DNA of 33,728 nucleotides from Clostridia bacterium (GTDB lineage Bacteria; Bacillota; Clostridia; Oscillospirales; Acutalibacteraceae), in the NCBI GenBank assembly GCA_900768075.1, contig CAAGBN010000077.1, forward strand, positions 1 to 33,728. The letters are read 5' to 3'. The position numbers and the translations under genes were made by a program. Within the stretch, counting starts at the first letter, position 1. Each line of letters opens with the position of its first letter. The notes under the pieces are model-generated. The model made no database searches and was not told the origin of the DNA. It was given only the letters and a program-made list of their open reading frames with translations. This document shows positions 31,848-33,728 of this stretch, piece by piece.

Positions 31848-31880
31848 ATGCACCTCAATTTTTAATTGGAGTGCATTTAT
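31848..31880. terminator. Bidirectional terminator between the sialidase-like gene and yhcH
   Basis: ATGCACCTCAATT and AATTGGAGTGCAT arms (one mismatch, one G-U) around TTT, with T-rich tails on both strands. Confidence 0.8.
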
Positions 31881-31908
31881 ATATTTGTATAAAACTTTAA
31901 AGATAGAT

Positions 31909-32361
31909 TTACGCCTTAACCTTTACAACTATCTTTTTTACATCAGAAGGAGATTCGTTCAATGCTAGACCGGGTTTATGTGCATCCCAAGGGAAGAAAA
32001 TGCCGTACATACCGCTTTCGATAATACCTGCAGTTGCATTTTCATAATCCTCATAGAAGGTGACATCTCTTTCCTCGTTGTAAGGTACAGATACCTTCAT
32101 ATTTGAAATATCACTGACCTTCATAACCTCAACGCCTGAAACAATAAACTGAATATCGATGTAGTTTTTATGTGTTTCAAAAGCAGAATCTGTTTTTGTG
32201 GCATATTCCTGAATGAAAGCAAAGACATTATTGCCGTCAATTTCATATCTGCCGACAGGTAAGTCTTCGGCAACAGCCTTTTTTAAGAATGAAAAGCTTT
32301 CTTCAAAGCCTTTGTGTGCTGAAATATATTTTGATGAGTTTTCAATTTTGTCTATTATCAT
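31909..32361 (-). CDS. YhcH/YjgK/YiaL-family protein (NanQ-like)
   Basis: A 150-residue cupin-like protein of the DUF386 family (E. coli YhcH/NanQ, EbgC, YiaL), which helps sugar catabolism; NanQ is reported to speed anomer conversion of sialic acid for the lyase. Family residues are visible: H64-K-N-Y-I-D-I-Q-F, SGVEVM (Glu78), and FPWDAHKPG with His128. It fits the lyase and epimerase found at 11.5-13.6 kb. It has its own near-consensus promoter (32399-32427) and a GCAGGTG ribosome site, and is convergent with the sialidase-like gene. Confidence 0.9.
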   Translation of the reverse strand: MIIDKIENSSKYISAHKGFEESFSFLKKAVAEDLPVGRYEIDGNNVFAFIQEYATKTDSAFETHKNYIDIQFIVSGVEVMKVSDISNMKVSVPYNEERDVTFYEDYENATAGIIESGMYGIFFPWDAHKPGLALNESPSDVKKIVVKVKA

Positions 32362-32398
32362 AAAAACACCTGCTTATAAAAGTTTATTTGTAACTGAA

Positions 32399-32427
32399 AT
32401 TATAGCATAAAATTAATGTTTTTTCAA
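32399..32427 (-). promoter_or_regulatory. Minus-strand promoter of the yhcH-like gene
   Basis: On the minus strand TTGAAA (32422-32427), 17-bp spacer, TATAAT (32399-32404), about 40 bp before the start codon. Confidence 0.85.
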
Positions 32428-32515
32428 TATTAACAATTTAGAGGGATTATCAAAAAATGAGTTTTTATTTATGTGAAAACTTCTTCATATAACAATTTTT
32501 TTGATAGATAACATA

Positions 32516-32544
32516 TTGCAAAAATATCAAAAAAGTGATAATAT
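32516..32544 (+). promoter_or_regulatory. Promoter of the CREST-like membrane protein gene
   Basis: TTGCAA, 17-bp spacer, TAATAT, 21 bp before the ATG. Confidence 0.65.
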
Positions 32545-32565
32545 AACTAAAAAGGAGGTATAAAA

Positions 32566-33393
32566 ATGGAACTCAATTTTATTGACTGGCCATCCTTTAA
32601 AGAGATAATTCTTGAAGGTGGCACATCACTTGCCGAGTATTGTGCTCAGTATGCTGCAGTTCAGACTAACTGGGTATATACATTGGCTGCATTTATTTCA
32701 ATAGCAGTTCTTTTAATTAAAAAGAACAAAAAATGGTACTGGTATATGTTCATTCTTCTTTATATGATCATGTCAGTTACGTCTGTTGGTATGCACACAG
32801 CTAACTACGGTGAATTCCAGCCCGGCGTGCTTACAACAAAGCTTCTCGCAAGCTACATCGATATGTCATTCACAGAACTTGTTGCCTGGTCCGGTGTTTG
32901 CTGCTTCGCATTTGAATTCTATCAGAATGCAAGTGAAAAGAAGAAGCGTAACATTTTCCTTATCGGTGTAACTGCTGTAATGCTCGTTGTTTTAGGTGTC
33001 CTTACATATGAGGTATTTGTACTTCACGACAGACCGCTTTACATCGGTGGCGGCGGAGCTCCCATGGACGGTAAGACAGGTGGCCTTTCTCTTGCAGAAT
33101 TCGGTTGCTTCCTTACAGCTCTTCCCATACTCTATCTGTTGGTTGCAAATTTCAAGAAGATGACATCAACAGAAAAGATTCTTTTCATTCTTATTATTCT
33201 CACATTCCTTGTTGCTTTCATCATTACATCAATCTGGGGCGACAACGAAATCAACACATTTATTCTTGGTAACATCCACGGTCATTCAATCTGGCACATT
33301 CTCACAGCTCTTGCTATGCTTGAGGTTGTTATATGGGTTGATCAGAGAACTATCAACGAGAAGATCAGAGCTCTCGGCGGTAAAGCTGTTTAA
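32566..33393 (+). CDS. Seven-helix membrane protein with CREST hydrolase signature
   Basis: A 275-residue protein with about seven transmembrane helices. It holds the five residues that define the CREST superfamily of membrane metal hydrolases (alkaline ceramidase, PAQR, Per1 and relatives): S73-x3-H77 (SVGMH) at the end of helix 2, Asp99 (SYIDMS) in helix 3 and H240-x3-H244 (HSIWH) in the last helix. In that family they bind zinc and cleave amides or esters of lipids. General similarity to a named subfamily is not evident, so the call rests on motif order and placement. AAAGGAGG lies 9 bases before the ATG. Single-gene transcript with a strong terminator. Confidence 0.7.
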   Translation: MELNFIDWPSFKEIILEGGTSLAEYCAQYAAVQTNWVYTLAAFISIAVLLIKKNKKWYWYMFILLYMIMSVTSVGMHTANYGEFQPGVLTTKLLASYIDMSFTELVAWSGVCCFAFEFYQNASEKKKRNIFLIGVTAVMLVVLGVLTYEVFVLHDRPLYIGGGGAPMDGKTGGLSLAEFGCFLTALPILYLLVANFKKMTSTEKILFILIILTFLVAFIITSIWGDNEINTFILGNIHGHSIWHILTALAMLEVVIWVDQRTINEKIRALGGKAV

Positions 33394-33410
33394 TAGTTTG
33401 AAAAAAGAAA

Positions 33411-33442
33411 AACAGCACCCTGCAAAAGGGTGCTGTTTTTTT
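33411..33442 (+). terminator. Terminator of the CREST-like gene
   Basis: AACAGCACCC and GGGTGCTGTT arms around a 7-nt loop, followed by TTTTT. Confidence 0.92.
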
Positions 33443-33453
33443 GATAAATAAAA

Positions 33454-33481
33454 CAAGCATCTGTTTTTTAGCAGATGCTTG
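33454..33481 (-). terminator. Hairpin after repeat copy 1 (minus strand)
   Basis: Perfect 10-bp arms CAAGCATCTG and CAGATGCTTG around 8 nt. On the minus strand it is followed by TTTTATTTATC, a terminator-like tail placed just after the structured repeat. Confidence 0.7.
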
Positions 33482-33487
33482 CATTCT

Positions 33488-33596
33488 TTCTGGCACCCCC
33501 TGCGGGAATCGACTCTCGCACTGCGGTGCTCGGTCATTCGCGGCTCTGACAGTCCACCGGACTGTCATTCACTACCGCTCCTACTTCGATTCCCGA
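33488..33596 (-). repeat. Structured repeat copy 1, candidate small RNA
   Basis: A ~109-bp unit whose outer arms CGGGAATCGA (33503-33512) and TCGATTCCCG (33586-33595) are perfectly complementary. Inside are an 8-bp hairpin GACAGTCC/GGACTGTC (33548-33566), GCAC/GTGC (33518-33529) and GCGG/CCGC (33540-33578) pairings, giving a branched fold. Read on the minus strand it ends GGGGGTGCCA and is followed by a terminator-like hairpin. No protein is likely. Identity as RNA gene or as mobile repeat is open. Confidence 0.6.
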
Positions 33597-33613
33597 GATA
33601 AAAAGCAAAATAA

Positions 33614-33642
33614 AAGAAACCTCATATAAAACAAGGTTTCTT
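33614..33642 (-). terminator. Hairpin after repeat copy 2 (minus strand)
   Basis: AAGAAACCT and AGGTTTCTT arms around an 11-nt loop. On the minus strand the tail is TTTTATTTTG. It differs in sequence from the hairpin after copy 1 but occupies the same place. Confidence 0.7.
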
Positions 33643-33649
33643 TCTGTAA

Positions 33650-33728
33650 TTCTGGCACCCCCTGCGGGAATCGACTCTCGCACTGCGGTGCTCGGTCATT
33701 CGCGGCTCTGACAGTCCACCGGACTGTC
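33650..33728 (-). repeat. Structured repeat copy 2, cut by the window end
   Basis: All 79 bases visible are identical to 33488-33566, at an offset of 162 bp. The outer-stem partner and the remaining ~30 bp lie beyond the window. Confidence 0.75.

Noticed and set aside
33286..33629. Overlapping short reading frames on both strands across the terminal repeats
   Set aside because: They run through hairpins and a non-coding structured repeat, have no ribosome sites and the same sequence is read in several frames.
33488..33728. tRNA genes on the minus strand (ends in GTGCCA, T-arm-like stretch)
   Set aside because: No complementary acceptor 5' strand, no D-arm or anticodon arm of normal geometry; the outer 10-bp stem is not a tRNA feature.
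1..33728. CRISPR array or restriction-modification genes
   Set aside because: No regularly spaced short repeats and no cas, methylase or endonuclease motifs were seen on either strand.

Overview
The window is low-to-moderate GC DNA with dense AGGAGG-type ribosome sites, many sigma-A-like promoters with 17-bp spacers, intrinsic terminators after most transcripts, a tRNA-Trp T-box leader and a SpoVG protein. Together these point to a Firmicute of class Clostridia, most likely an uncultured gut Oscillospiraceae/Ruminococcaceae-type organism. The assignment is by inference; no rRNA gene is present.

Positions 1 to about 6.2 kb (possibly 6.75 kb) are the right-hand part of an integrative mobilizable element. 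It carries an actin-type partition pair (ParM, ParR-like), a repeat and inverted-repeat region that could hold the centromere and oriT, a MobC-like ribbon-helix-helix protein, a MOBP-type relaxase that appears to start at an AUU codon, a ParB-like protein, a small unknown protein and a large serine recombinase. No type IV secretion genes are visible. A 26-bp imperfect direct repeat, one copy in the recombinase 3' end and one 663 bp downstream, brackets an AT-rich orphan gene and may mark attachment sites.

From 6.8 to 15.8 kb is chromosome-like DNA: a flavin-reductase/PCP_red-like fusion, a lone acyltransferase-fold (E2-like) protein lacking the usual catalytic Asp, a TIM-barrel isomerase, a YgjV membrane protein, an N-acylglucosamine 2-epimerase plus N-acetylneuraminate lyase operon, a lipoprotein polysaccharide deacetylase and an unknown membrane protein. 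From 15.8 to 23.4 kb are a secreted alpha/beta-hydrolase-like protein with Cys at the nucleophile elbow, a YjdF-like membrane protein, a T-box-controlled solitary trpB, a Cys-rich secreted protein with a distinctive C-terminal segment, and a cytoplasmic SGNH hydrolase.

From 23.5 to 33.4 kb are spoVG, a Na/Pi cotransporter with a PhoU-like tail, trkA-trkH for potassium uptake, a GntP-family permease, a membrane-anchored Asp-box (sialidase-like) protein, a YhcH/NanQ protein and a seven-helix protein carrying all five residues of the CREST hydrolase superfamily. The sialidase-like protein, YhcH, lyase and epimerase suggest sialic acid use from host glycans, split over two loci about 18 kb apart. 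The window ends in two identical copies of a structured repeat, each followed on the minus strand by a terminator-like hairpin; this is the best candidate here for an undescribed RNA or repeat family.
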